A stretch of 64,000 bases of DNA. It comes from Myrica gale. Lineage: Eukaryota; Streptophyta; Magnoliopsida; Fagales; Myricaceae. Position numbers and translations under genes: made by a program. The notes under the pieces were generated by a model, which did no database searches, was not told where the DNA came from, and saw only the letters and a program-made list of their open reading frames with translations. This document shows, piece after piece, positions 11,300 to 22,339 of this stretch (within the stretch, counting starts at the first letter, position 1; each line of letters opens with the position of its first letter). The DNA is taken from contig OZ005621.1 of NCBI GenBank assembly GCA_963930655.1, positions 18,897,001 through 18,961,000 of the forward strand, given 5' to 3'.

Positions 11300-12985
11300 A
11301 GTCAACTCCCCATTTGGTTTCTCCGTTGGTGGCAATTATACGGTCTCGTTACCGATATTATTCTCACTAAACTCCTAGAAGCTCTACCCTAATTTGCCAA
11401 TCTGGCCCAAGTCATAATACAGAACAACCAGTTCCCCACACTATGTCTGTTCGTAAGTATGTACAAAATCTCATGGATTCTAAAATGGGATTATCAAGTA
11501 AGCCAGACTATTTGTGCTCGCCGTTTCCATGTCAAATGATAGGACAAATTCAATATCCACAGGATTATTGAACAAGTAAAAAGGAATTTCCTTTGTCAGA
11601 TTAATTGTTGTCTGAAAGCTAGCCTCCAGACAACAATTGCTCATCCATGAACTAGGCCTAGAGTTATGTCAACAATTGCAGCTCGAAGTTAACAAAATTA
11701 ATGGACAAGACCCAAATGAGCATCCTCCAGTATCATCTCGTCCACTGCAAGTCAATCCAAGCCCAACTACTTGGATCCTTTGTTCCAAGACAGCCAAAAT
11801 CCTTACTCCGTTAATCTTGACGATGACATATGAAGCCCAAGCCCATGTGACAACCGCCGACATGTAACGACAAATTCAGCAAGTAAATTTGACAAGTCAC
11901 TATTCATGAACAGTAAATATCAATAGTAAAAGTAGTCGAAAGCAGCAGAGAAGTCATTGTTCATTCACAGTAAAAAGCAACCGACAGCTAAAGGTACAAC
12001 ACGCGTGAGTTAAACTTACGTCTTTAAAAATAGAAGACAAAGTCATTTGTAATCAGATTTCCATATTGGATTTCTGAACACTCTTTCCCTTAAGTCTTTC
12101 TGAGTTAGCCTTATGAGTCTATCTAAGTTTTGAACCATGTCTTCTTACTTGATAGTTCTTGTTAATCAATCTTGTAAGTAAACTATTTCCGAAGTAAACA
12201 AAATTTCAAGTATATTCTTGTCTTTCTATTTCTCTGCCAACATGCATACCGCCGTATTGGACAGTTTTAAATTTAGTTACATGCATAGCATACATACTGT
12301 CAGATTGGACGGTTTTATGTTTCTGCTCACATGCATCTTTACCGTCTCCATGATTGGAGACGGTTGATAACATACGAAGCTATTATCTTAGAGGTGGTTA
12401 AACGACCCCGGGAGAGCCTCACCGGTATCCAAATCTAGTAACAAGATTATTTTCTCTAATTTATGAAAAGTTTTAGTATTCTGCTTCCGTAGTGATGACT
12501 CGTCTCCATCATTCTCTTGCTAACCTCTATTTCTCCCCTTTCAAAGTAAGGTAATCACCCTAACTCGATGTCTTTAACCAATAATTGGTATAGTAAACCC
12601 ACTCCTTCTGATCTTCAATTCGAAGAAAGGAATTTCCAAAGTCAATTCTCGGTCTCTTGTGACAAGTTATATGAATGGAATATTGATGGTTTTTCTGAAC
12701 AAGAAATCCTAAATAAGCTCCAGCATATGACCATGGTTTCATTAGTTATTTACGCCAATGGTGGGAAAAGTACCTCATCGAAAGTGATCGTGATCGTGAT
12801 CTCATTCGTTATGCTGTTCGACATGATGATGAAGGATTGCCAATTTTTGATGAAAAATATGACAGATTAAGTAACCTTAAGTGTCCAACCTAATCTCTTT
12901 GCCCATAAGATTAGAGAAGTCTTAAGTCAACCCTCAGGAATCATAGACTATGATACCCTGACTTACGGACGAGTTACTAGGGTGC
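11300..12985 (+). mobile_element. Endogenous caulimovirid unit P0 (second-ORF end, intergenic region, capsid start)
   Basis: This is the first plus-strand unit of the inverted viral array. Positions 11,300-11,870 are the 3' half of the second ORF in broken frames, matching 16,900-17,550 and 21,770-22,340. Positions 11,870-12,545 are the intergenic region with the tandem 'CATGCATACCGCC' motif. At about 12,553, shortly before the point where the primer site lies in unit P2, it jumps to capsid-domain coding sequence. It ends at about 12,985, where the minus-strand unit M1 begins. The leader and movement-protein regions are missing. Confidence 0.8.
12568..12985 (+). pseudogene. Caulimovirid capsid-domain fragment
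   Basis: The ATG-initiated frame 12,568-12,870 carries a 'NIDGFSEQEILNKLQHMTM' stretch, typical of the capsid region of plant pararetrovirus polyproteins. From about 12,755 the conserved part (a WWxKYL motif and a DDEG motif) reads in a different frame, so there is a small indel there. A further frame change precedes the segment ending at 12,985. The block is fused to the intergenic region rather than lying inside a polyprotein. No functional capsid can be encoded. Confidence 0.7.
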
Positions 12986-12989
12986 TTAC

Positions 12990-13600
12990 TTTGAAAGGGC
13001 GGAATCGGGGATTAAAAAAAGAATGATGGAGTCGGGCCATGGAAGTAAGAAACAGAGAGGATAGCAACAGATAAATTAAAAATAGTTTTGAAGACCCCCT
13101 GTGAAGGAACAAGCTTCGTTTCACACCAGCACTCGAGATATGAATGCTTGTCAAACTTGTATCAGTCTTAAAATAAGTTTTAAAATCAGAAAATAATTAG
13201 AAGGCGGTATGCATGTAGCAGAATTGTAAACCAGCCATGAAGGCGGATGCATGTAACTTGAAATGTAAAATCGTCTAATCTGACAGTATGCATGTTTGCA
13301 AAGAATAGATAAAGACAGAGATATACTTGAAAACTTGATTTCCTTCAAAGAACAAGTAAAAAGACATTGTGTTCTTAGACTTTGAAAGACTTGAGTTACT
13401 AAGGATAGAAAGACTTGAGGGAGAGAGAGTTCAGAAATCCGAAATGGAAATCTGATTACAAATGACCTTGACTTTTATATTTAAAGACACAAGGGTTACT
13501 GTGGAATCACGTTGATACTGTTGAATCACGCGTGCTTTGACTGTAGATGAACATGGGTGTGTCGGCTGCTTTACTTACTGTTCATGAATAATAATTTGAC
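12990..13600 (-). promoter_or_regulatory. Caulimovirid intergenic/promoter region (unit M1)
   Basis: On the minus strand this follows the second ORF. It has a TTTAAATAT-type TATA element near 13,480, a CT-rich leader (about 13,415-13,440) and the tandem 'ACCGCC...GGTTT' motifs around 13,200-13,300. It has the same layout as the other units. The function (35S-like promoter) is inferred from position. Confidence 0.5.
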
Positions 13601-13610
13601 TTTTTACTGT

Positions 13611-15179
13611 TCATGAATAGTGACTTGCTGACTTTGTCCTTACATGTCTACGGATGTCACATGGGCTTTGTTGACATCTCATCTTCGAGTAGAGATCTTG
13701 ACTGTCTTGGAAAACTGGATCCAAGAAATTGGGCTTTGAATGTCCTACAGTAGACGAGTGAGATGAGGTTGGACTGTGCTCATCTGGATCTTGTCCAATG
13801 ATCTTGCTGACTTCGAGCTGCAACTAATGACACAACTCTTGGAGATCTTCTTTACTTTGAACTTGGTTCATAGTAGAGACAAGAGTAGTCTGGAGACTGG
13901 TTTTCTCGACTAAGAACGGAGAGACCGCAGAAAATTCAAGTGGCTGAGGAAATTCCTTTTTTACTTGTTCAATTATCCTGTGGATATAGAATTTGTCTCA
14001 CCATTTAACCTGGAAACAGCGAGCACAAATGTTCTGATTTAATTGGTAATCTCATTTAAGAATCCATGGGATCTTGTACTTACCTACGAACAGACAGAGT
14101 GTTGGGAACTGACTGTTCTGAACTGTGACTTGGGCCAGATTGGCAAATCGGGCTTGCCAATTTGGCCAATGCTTCTTGAAGCTGAGTTGGAATGATATCG
14201 GTAATGAGAACGTATAATTGCCACCAACGGAGGAACCAATTTGGAAGTTGACTTGTGAACTTGTTGTCGAAGTTCATGAACCAAGAATGAGAGAAGAATG
14301 AGAGAATGTCTCATTTTAGTAAAGGAGGACATTTGACCAGGCTTCAATATAATCGTAAAAGTTGAAGCCTAGGTTGACCTGGAAGCTCTTTTAGAATGGA
14401 TGGATGAGAACCTCATTCTTGACATGAAAGAATTTTTACTATGAATAACTTGTGGAATGCAACATTCTTTTGCGTATGATCAAATCTATCCAATGGGTTC
14501 AATCTTGAAAGACTCTGTATAGAGAAGGATGAGTTTATAGAAACTAATCGACTTATTAGGTTGCTTTGGGATGAAATGTCATTTGAGAGGCAAATAGGCT
14601 CGGAAGAGTTTATCATGTTGAACCCGAAGAAGGGTTTCTTGATCCTTTTGACTTGCAGCAACTTCAGATGTGAGCAAATGTTTGTGACAATGCTCAACGT
14701 GGAAAATATTCTGAAGAACTTCTTTGACTATAAACTCTGAAGGATTTTTCTGGACATGAGGAATTTTACTTTGTAGTCTAGACGGAGGAGACTGGGCTGA
14801 AGAGAACGTTAGGAGATTGACTTGGTGGTAAGGCGGCTTAGGCGGAATATGTATGCTTACCATACTGATTTGTGAGGGCAAAAGCTGAAGAGGAAGGCCA
14901 GACCTTTTGACTTGTTTGAGAAGGATTACCTAGAACCTGTAAACGATTACTTGAAGAGGTTTGACCTGGAGGACCAAATGAGACTAACAAATGGTCAAGG
15001 AGTAACTTAGGTGTAGCTGGTGACTTGGTTGACTTGGCAGGTTCTTTGCCGTGGGGTTTAGGAGTTATAGGAATCCTGCAAAAATTCACGGGTAAAGAAG
15101 TCAGGAATACTGTTTTGACTTCCTTGGATGTACTCAAGATCAAAATTAAAAGCACTGAGAATGGCTTGTCATCGTGCAA
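13611..15179 (-). pseudogene. Caulimovirid second ORF, fragmented (unit M1)
   Basis: Successive minus-strand frames 15,179-14,838, 14,881-14,579, 14,697-14,413, 14,347-14,084 and 13,823-13,611 match consecutive parts of the better preserved version in M2 (20,485-18,711). The N-terminal part is Pro/Ser/Lys-rich. The C-terminal part carries the 'WFLRWW' and 'DIIP' motifs. A second ORF of unknown function downstream of the polyprotein is described for florendoviruses, which is one reason for that tentative assignment. At least four frame breaks are visible. Confidence 0.7.
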
Positions 15180-15199
15180 AAATCTGTTTGGTGCAATTT

Positions 15200-15560
15200 T
15201 TTTTTACAACTTTTTCTAAAACTAATTTTGTTCTTTTGCAATCAACTCATACTAAAAACTTTTGATTTATTAAATCACTTTGAAATTTACTTATGCATAG
15301 TACTATAGATAAAATTTCTTTTTAATAGTACTATAATTCTGTTGTGCTGAATTTCAATTGCCGGAATGATATCTGACTAATTGTTCAGCTGAATCGGGTT
15401 TGACTTTTTGTTTGAGAATGTCACCATAACCAATTTCGGAGGCATCGGTCTCAACAATTTTAAAGGCTAAAGGTAAAGGAATGTCAAGGCAAGGGAGATA
15501 CTTGACATGTGACTTGATTTGTTTTACCATAGAAGTGTGTTCTTTAGTACATGGAGGATG
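15200..15560 (-). pseudogene. Caulimovirid RNase H pseudogene (unit M1)
   Basis: This corresponds to 20,520-20,850 of unit M2 by position and by recognisable phrases on the minus strand, for example the catalytic-Asp segment near 15,440 and the 'YSTIKKENLS'-like region near 15,310. There is no continuous frame. Confidence 0.65.
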
Positions 15561-15599
15561 ATTTTTCTAAAGACGTTGGAACAAAGATTTACATAGATG

Positions 15600-16330
15600 C
15601 ATTAAATGATGATAGAATTCAACAATTTAATTGAGAGAACCTAAGAATCTTTGGAGTTGGGTTTTCTCTAGCATGATATCGGGGAATTTATCAGCAAATT
15701 GAAGGGATCTGTCTATGGGATGAATTTGACCTTGGTCAATTGTTGTAACCTCAATTCAACATTGTAATTGAGAGAACCTAAGAACCTTTGGAGTTGAGTT
15801 TTCTCTAGCATGACATCGGAGAATTTATCAGCAAATTGAAGGGATCTGTCTATGGGATGAATTTGACCTTTGATGAGACTAACACATTGTCAATATAGAC
15901 AATTGTGAAATGACTATAAGGGTTAAAAATGTCGTTCATGACATTTTGGAATTCACTTGGAACATTTTTCAGATCGAAGGGCATTACATTTCATTCGTAA
16001 TGTCCAAAGGGTGTGGTGAATGTTGTTTTATACCTATCTGGCTCATGGACTTGGATTTGATAGAAGCCGCTCTTCATATCAAATTTACTAAAAATTGTGG
16101 CAACTGACAGACGACTGATGAGATCGCGTTTGTCAGGAATGAGATAACGAATCCATTGAATAACCTTATTCAATGGTTTGTAATTGATTACGAGAAACTC
16201 CTCTTTCTATTTATGCATTTTTGTAAACATAAAAAGCAGAACAAGACCAAGAGAATTTACTATGACGGATGATGTCTTTACTTAAAAGATCATGAATTTC
16301 CTTTTTGTAGACTTTCATCATCTCTTGATT
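15600..16330 (-). pseudogene. Caulimovirid reverse transcriptase pseudogene (unit M1)
   Basis: The minus-strand frame 16,173-15,991 shows the palm segment 'FSKFDMKSGFYQI' and 'PFGHYE', followed by a stop. The YIDD box, read near 15,885-15,900, is YIDN here, so a catalytic Asp is lost. A 103-bp direct duplication (15,631-15,733 and 15,768-15,870) lies in the RT thumb/connection part. Stops and frame changes break the rest. It is dead. Confidence 0.85.
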
Positions 16331-16366
16331 CATCTTTTAAGTAAAGACATCATCCGTCATAGTAAA
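16256..16366. repeat. Perfect 35-bp inverted repeat at the M1/P1 viral junction
   Basis: The left arm is 16,256-16,290 and the right arm is 16,332-16,366. They are exact reverse complements separated by 41 bases. The arm sequence belongs to the N-terminal RT coding region of the virus. Beyond the right arm the sequence switches to unit P1 in the opposite orientation. Confidence 0.95.
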
Positions 16367-16371
16367 TCCCC

Positions 16372-18203
16372 TTGAAATTATTGAGACCTTGTCTCCGGCC
16401 CAGTCTCCGTTAAGACTACCAAGTACGACCCAGTCTCCGTCTAGACTACAAAGTAAAATTCCTCATGTCCAGAAGAATCCTTCAGAGTTTATAGTCAAAG
16501 AAGTTCTTCAGAATATTGTTCATGTTGAGCATTATCACAAACATTTGCTCACGTATAAAGTTGCTGCAAGTCAAAAGGATCAAGAAGCCTCCGGTTTCAA
16601 CATGGTAAACTGCTCCGAGCCTATTTGCCTCCCAAATGGCATCTCATCTCAGAGTATCCTAATAAGTCAATTGGTTTCTATAAATTCATCCTTCTCCATA
16701 CAGAGTCTGTCAAGATTTAACCCATTATGGATAAGTTTGATCCTACTCAAAAGATGGTTGCATTCCACAAGTTATTCATAGTAAAAAATCGTATAGGCTT
16801 CAACTATTACGATTATATTGAAGCCTAGTCAAATGTCCTATTTTACCAAAATGAGACCCGGTCTCATTCTTGGTTCATGAACTTTGACAACTAGTTCACA
16901 AGTCAACTGCCTAATTGGTTCCTCTATTGGTGGCAATTATACGGTTCCATTACCGATATCATTCTCACTCATTCAGGAAGAATTGACCCGATTTGTCAAT
17001 CTGGCGCAAGTTACAGTTCAGAACAGTCAGTTCCCAACACTCTGTCTGTTCGTAAGTAAGTACAAGATCCCATGGATTCTTAAATGGGGTTACCAAGTAA
17101 ATCAAAACATTTGTGCTCGTCGTTTCCATTCTATATCCACAGGATTATTGAACAAGTAAAAAAGGAATTTCCTCAGCCACATGAATTTTCTGCGGTCTCT
17201 CAATTCCTAGTCGAGACTACCAGTCTCCAGACTACTCTCGTCTCTACTATGAACCAAGTTCAAAGTAAAGAGGATCTCCAAGAGTTGTACCATCAGTTGC
17301 AGCTCGAAGTCAGAAAGATCATTGGACAAGATCCAGATGAGCACAGTGCAACCTCATCTCACTCGTCTACTGCAGGACATTCAAAGCCCAATTTCTTGGA
17401 TCCAATTTTCCAAGACAGTCAAGATCTTTACTCGAAGATGACATGTGAAGCCCAAGCCCCATGTGACATCCGTAGACATGTAAAGACAGAGTCAGCAAGT
17501 CAGACAAACAAGTCACTATTCATGAACAGTAAAACGTCAAATTACTATTCATGAACAGTAAAGTAAAACAGCCGAAAAGCAGCCGACACACCCCTGTTCA
17601 TCTACAGTCAAAGCACGCGTGATTCAACAGTATCCGCGTGATTCCACAGTAACCCTTATGTCTTTAAATACAGAAGCGTTAATCAGATTTCCATTTCGGA
17701 TTTCTGAACCCTCTCTCCCTCAAGTCTTTCTATCCTTAGTAACTCAAGTCTATCTAAGTCTAAGAACACAATGTCTTCTTACTTGATAGTTATTGTTAGT
17801 CAATCTCGTAAGTCACTTGTTCTTTGAAGCAAATCAAGTTTTCAAGTATATCTCTGTCTTATCTCTTTTATGCAAACAAGCGGTAACAAGCATACCGCCA
17901 TATTGCACGGTTTTACATTTCAAGTTACATGCATCATCCGCTTTCATGACTGATTTACAATTCTGCTACATGCATACCGGCCTTCATTGCTGGTTTAAGT
18001 AATTATTTTATGATTTTACAAGTAAACTTATTTTAAGATCATTCTCAAGTTGATACCAGTTTGACAGAGCATTCATAGCTCGAGTGCTGGCGTGAAACGA
18101 AGCTTGTTCCTTCATAGGAGGTCTTCAAAACTATTTTTAATTTATCTGTTGATATCTTCTCTGATTCTTGCTTCCATGGCTTGGCTCCATCATTCATTGC
18201 TGG
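16372..18203 (+). mobile_element. Endogenous caulimovirid unit P1 (second ORF and intergenic region)
   Basis: The unit starts inside the second ORF ('GAAATTATTGAGAC' near 16,375) and runs on the plus strand through second-ORF frames 16,389-16,781, 16,884-17,159 and 17,084-17,554. It continues through the intergenic region (17,560-18,203) and ends just before the primer site. It is the inverted partner of M1: bases 16,425-18,203 pair with 12,985-14,795. No continuous second-ORF frame remains. Confidence 0.83.
17560..18203 (+). promoter_or_regulatory. Caulimovirid intergenic/promoter region (unit P1)
   Basis: The region contains a TATA-like 'CTTTAAATAC' at 17,662-17,671, then a CT-rich stretch (about 17,710-17,750), then tandem 'CATACCGCC' phrases at about 17,888-17,995. 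The same order occurs in every unit. It is the expected place of the pregenomic RNA promoter and leader. Activity is not shown. Confidence 0.5.
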
Positions 18204-18214
18204 TTTAAGTGACT

Positions 18215-18705
18215 GACCAGGGTGCTTACTTTGAAAGGGCGGAAACGGTGCTTACTTCCGCATTTCCATAGAAACATAAAGGAAATGCGGAAGCAGAGAA
18301 GAAAAGGAAGAACAACAAATATAAATTTAAAATAAATTTGAGACCCCCTGATGAAAGGGACAAGCTTCGTTCTACCTGCAGATCGACAATGAAAGTCACT
18401 TAGCTGGTATCCACTTCTTAAAAGAAAATTAACTTAGGAGAAAATAACTAAACCAGCCATGAAGGCGGCAATGCATGAGTGCAGAAACTTATAACCGACC
18501 AATCTGGCGGTATGTATGAATGCATGAAACTGAAACTTAAAACCGTCCAATCTGGCGGTATGCATGTTTGCAGATATTAACAAAGAAAGAAGAACAACGA
18601 TATACTTGGAAACTGATTTACTTGATAATCAAGGAAAGAAACAAGTTACTTGGTTACATGACTTACACAGAACTATCAAGAAAGAAGACATAGTTCTAAC
18701 TCTGG
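18215..18705 (-). promoter_or_regulatory. Caulimovirid intergenic leader (unit M2)
   Basis: It carries the tandem 'CATACCGCC' motifs on the minus strand (18,455-18,575) and ends beside the primer-site position. A short inverted copy of the 'TTCCGCATTTCC' phrase lies near 18,258-18,292. This leader pairs with 22,620-23,150 of P2. Confidence 0.5.
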
Positions 18706-18710
18706 ATAGA

Positions 18711-20485
18711 CTAGTAAGGGAGGCTAGAAAGACTTGAGAGAGAGAGAGCAGAATCGAAAACGAAGTTCGAGTTCTGCTTACAAATGACTTGAGCTGCGAT
18801 ATTTAAGACAGATGAGAGCACTGGGTATTCACGCGTGTTGTTACTATGCATGAACAGTGACCTGTCGGCTGCTTTTACAGTTGGTGAATAGTAAAATAAG
18901 TCAAATTTACTATTCATAGTTTGACTTTCGGTTGAACTTGCTGACTTTCGGTTGACTTCAGATTTTACATGAGCTTCATATATAGTTTGCAAGGTCGACC
19001 GAGAAGGGTCTTGACTATCCTGGAACAGGGGATACAAGTAATTGGGTTTGGATTGACTTGCAGTGGATGAGTGAGATGAGACTGGAGAATGCACATCTAA
19101 ACCTGGTTCACTGATTTTGCTGACTTCGTGCTGGAACTGGAGGCGTAGCTCTTGGAGTTCAGATTTACTTTGGGCCTGGGTCATGGCCGATGCAAGGGCA
19201 GTCTGGAGACTAACCTTTTCGACTAGGAATTGAGAAACTTCCTGAGGAGCAGGAAATTCCTTGTTGACTACTTGATCCACAATGCGATAGATGTTGAACT
19301 TGTCCCACCATTTGACATGGAAACGTCGAATAAGTACGTTGGAGTTGACTTGATAATCCCTTTTCTGAATCCAAGGGACTTTGTATTTACTTACAAACCT
19401 GCAGAGGATAGGGAAATGACTTTCCTGAGCAGTGCCTTGGCCAAGATTATGAAATCTGGCAATGGCTTTTGAGAGATCGACGGGAATGATATCTGTAACT
19501 GGTCCATACAGGTTCCACCATTGGAGAAACCAGATGAGGAGTTGACTTTTGAACTTGTTATCAAAGTTCAAGAACCATGAATGAGAGAATGTCTCATTAT
19601 GGTAGAGGATTACTTTTGACCATGCTTCAATATAATCTTAGTAATTGAAGCCAATGGCCTGACCTGATAATTCTTTTAGAATGGAGGGATGCGAACCCCA
19701 TTCAGTACAAGAAATAAAATTGACTATGAATAACTTGTGGAATATAACCCTTGTCTGAGTAGGATCAAATCTATCAATAATAGGTTCAATCCGGACTGAC
19801 GAAGGAGGATTACTTTGTAGAAACCGATTGACTTGTTGGGATGTTCCGGGACAAAATGCCACTTAGGAGGCAAATAGGCTCGGAGAAATTTACTATTTTG
19901 CGCATGAAGGAGAGCAACTTGATCCTTTTGACTTGGTGCAACCTGAGTACCGATCAGATAACGATGACCATACTCAATGTAGAATACATGTTGTGTCACT
20001 TGTTTAACCATAAATTCCAATGTATTTTTCGGAATGTAAGGAGCTTTACCTTGAGGCTTACTTTGTAGTCGTTTGTCCGGTGACTGGGCCGGTTCTTGTA
20101 GTCTTACCGGAGACATAGTCTCAATAATTTCATGCGGGTCTAAAGGCGGACTTGCTGGCAAAGAGGTCAGGGACGAGTAAGTGGGTTTACCATAGTGACT
20201 TGTGAGGGTGAGGGCCGATGAAGGTCGGATAGAAGGGGGCCGAACACTAGGACCTGGTTGACTTGGATTACCTAAAACTTGAAAACGATTACTTGAATTT
20301 TGACCTGTAGAACCAAATGGTACTAACAAATGGTCCGGGAGTAGTTTGGGGACATCTGACTTGGTTGACTTAACAGAGTCTTTGCCTTGAGGTTTAGGAG
20401 CCATGAGATTCCTGCAAGAATTTACGGGTAGGGAAGTCAGGGATACTGTTTTGACTTCCTGGAATGTATGCAATGTCAAAATCAA
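18711..20485 (-). pseudogene. Caulimovirid second ORF, nearly complete but frameshifted (unit M2)
   Basis: There are three minus-strand pieces. Positions 20,485-about 19,800 are Pro/Ser/Lys-rich with 'GKPTYSS' and 'AQSPDKRLQS' motifs. Positions 19,862-19,638 contain a 'DRFDPTQTRVIFHKL' stretch. Positions 19,571-18,711 are 286 codons with 'WFLQWWNLYGP', 'SKYKVPWI' and 'VKWWDKFN', and a Ser-rich tail. A frameshift near 19,800 and a break near 19,600 separate them. The function of this protein type is unknown to me. Confidence 0.75.
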
Positions 20486-20846
20486 AAATACTTAAAATTG
20501 CTTGCCAACAAGCAAAAATTTGTTTTGATGCAATATTTTGAACATCTTTTTCCAAAACAAATTTTGCACTTTTACAATCAACACGAATTAAGAATTTCTG
20601 ATTTAATAAATTAGATTGAAATTTACTTATACATAGTACTATAGACAAATTTTCTTTTTTGATAGTACTATAATTCTGCTGAGCCGGATTCCAATTGCCG
20701 GAATAAAAACGGACGATTTGTTCAGAGGAATTTGGTGTGACTTTTTGCTTGAGAATACCACCATAACCAAGCTCGGAGGCATCAGTCTCGACGATTTTGA
20801 AGGAATCCGGGGAAGGAATGCCAAGACATGAGGAATGCCAAGACAT
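20394..20846 (-). pseudogene. Caulimovirid RNase H, partial (unit M2)
   Basis: The frame has the catalytic motifs VETDAS (first Asp), KKENLS (Glu) and RVDCKSA (third Asp), and ends with an 'IPDFPTR' segment typical of the pararetroviral RNase H end. The catalytic residues are intact. It is out of frame with the upstream RT because of the 17-bp duplication, and it has no start of its own in the viral design. It overlaps the start of the second ORF by position. Confidence 0.88.
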
Positions 20847-21334
20847 GAGAGTGTCTTAACATGTGACTTAATGAGCTGGACAATAGCCGTATGTGCTTTC
20901 GTCCAAGGTGGAGGAATTTTCTGGAGACGATCAAAAAGGGGTTTGCATTGATGTCGGAGATTTTGATAAAATTCCGCAATATAATTTAAGGATCCTAAGA
21001 ACCTCTGAAGCTGGGTTTTATCAAGGATGACATCGGGGAATTTATCAGCAAACTGGATAGCTCTATCAATTGGCTGTATTTGACCTTGGTAAATGTTAAA
21101 ACCTAAAAATTTGATTTTGGTTTGAAATAACTTGATCTTAGGGGCAGAGACTACTAAGCCGTTTGACTTAACAATATGAAGAAACTTGTTGAGATGTTTC
21201 CAATGTTCTTCTATGGATCTAGAGAAGACAAGAACATCATCAATATAAACTGTGGTGAAATGACTATAAGGATTGAAAATATCATTCATGATATTTTGGA
21301 ATTCACTTGGGGCATTCTTCAAACCAAAGGGCAT
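20639..21334 (-). pseudogene. Caulimovirid reverse transcriptase, partial (unit M2)
   Basis: The frame starts at a 'MPFGLKNAPSEFQ' segment and contains the intact catalytic YIDD box followed by 'VLVFS', then thumb motifs 'LGFNIYQGQI' and 'LQRFLGSLNYI'. The finger and first palm motifs are missing because the unit begins here. A 17-bp tandem duplication (20,816-20,849) shifts the frame between RT and RNase H, so the tail of this frame (after about codon 165) is out-of-frame sequence. Confidence 0.9.
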
Positions 21335-22339
21335 TACATTCCATTCGTAATGTCCAAATGGTCATCGTTATCTGATCGGTACTCAGGTTGCACCAAGTCA
21401 AAAGGATCAAGTTGCTCTCCTTCATGCGCAACATAGTAAATTGCTCCGAGCCTATTTGCCTCCTAAGTGGCATTTTGTCCCGAAACATCCCAACAAGTCA
21501 ATCAGTTTCTACAAAGTAATCCTCCTTCATACTGGGTCAGTCCGGATTGAACCTATTATTGATAGATTTGATCCTACTCAGACAAGGGTTATATTCCACA
21601 AGTTATTCATAGTCAATTTTATTTCTTGTACTAAATGGGGTTCACATCCCTCCATTCTAAAAGAATTACCAGGTCAGCCCATTGGCTTCAATTACTACGA
21701 TTATGTTGAAGCATGGTCAAAAGTAATCCTCTACCAAAATGAGACCTTCTCTCATCCTCTACCAAAATGGACCAGTTACAGATATCATTCCAGTCGATCT
21801 CTCAAAAGTCATTGCCAGATTTCATAATCTTGGCCAAGGCACTGCTCAGGAAAGCCATTTCCCTATCCTCTGCAGGTTTGTAAGTAAATACAAAGTCCCT
21901 TGGATTCTGAAATGGGATTATCAAGTCAACTCCAACGTACTTGTTCGACGTTTCCATGTCAAATCGTGGGACAAGTTCAACATCCATCGCATTGTGGATC
22001 AAGTCAACAAGGAATTTCCTGCTCCTATTCCTAGTCGAAAAGGTTAGTCTCCAGACTGCCCTTGCCTCGGCCATGACCCAGGCCCAAAGCTAGTCGAAAA
22101 GGTTAGTCTCCAGACTGCCCTTGCCTCGGCCATGACCCAGGCCCAAAGTAAATCTGAACTCCAAGAGCTATGCCTCCAGTTCTAGCACGAAGTCAGCAAA
22201 ATCAGTGAACCAGGTTTAGATGGGCATTCTCCAGCCTCATCTCACTCATCTACTGCAAGTCAATCCAAGCCTAATTACTTGGATCCCCTGTTCCAGGATA
22301 GTCAAGACCCTTACTCGGTCGACCTTGCAAACTATATAT

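Larger units (their letters stand above)
12985..16366 (-). mobile_element. Endogenous caulimovirid unit M1 (RT, RNase H, second ORF, intergenic region)
   Basis: Read right to left, this unit gives RT (about 16,330-15,600), RNase H (about 15,560-15,200), a fragmented second ORF (15,179-13,611) and the intergenic region (13,600-12,985). The order and motifs match unit M2 at 21,360-18,215. It lacks integrase and LTRs, as expected for Caulimoviridae. Its intergenic end stops at the CACCCT just before the primer site, fused to P0. Its other end is a perfect 35-bp foldback with the start of P1. Confidence 0.85.
18215..21360 (-). mobile_element. Endogenous caulimovirid unit M2 (best preserved: RT, RNase H, second ORF, intergenic region)
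   Basis: Read on the minus strand, this unit gives a truncated RT (21,334-20,639), RNase H (20,846-20,394), the second ORF in three pieces (20,485-19,724, 19,862-19,638, 19,571-18,711), and the intergenic region down to a CACCCTGGTCAGTCACTT-type end at about 18,215. It lacks integrase and LTRs. The RT is cut at its N-terminal side by the junction with P2 at 21,360. It is a plant pararetrovirus relic, and I favour a florendovirus because of the second ORF. Confidence 0.87.
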
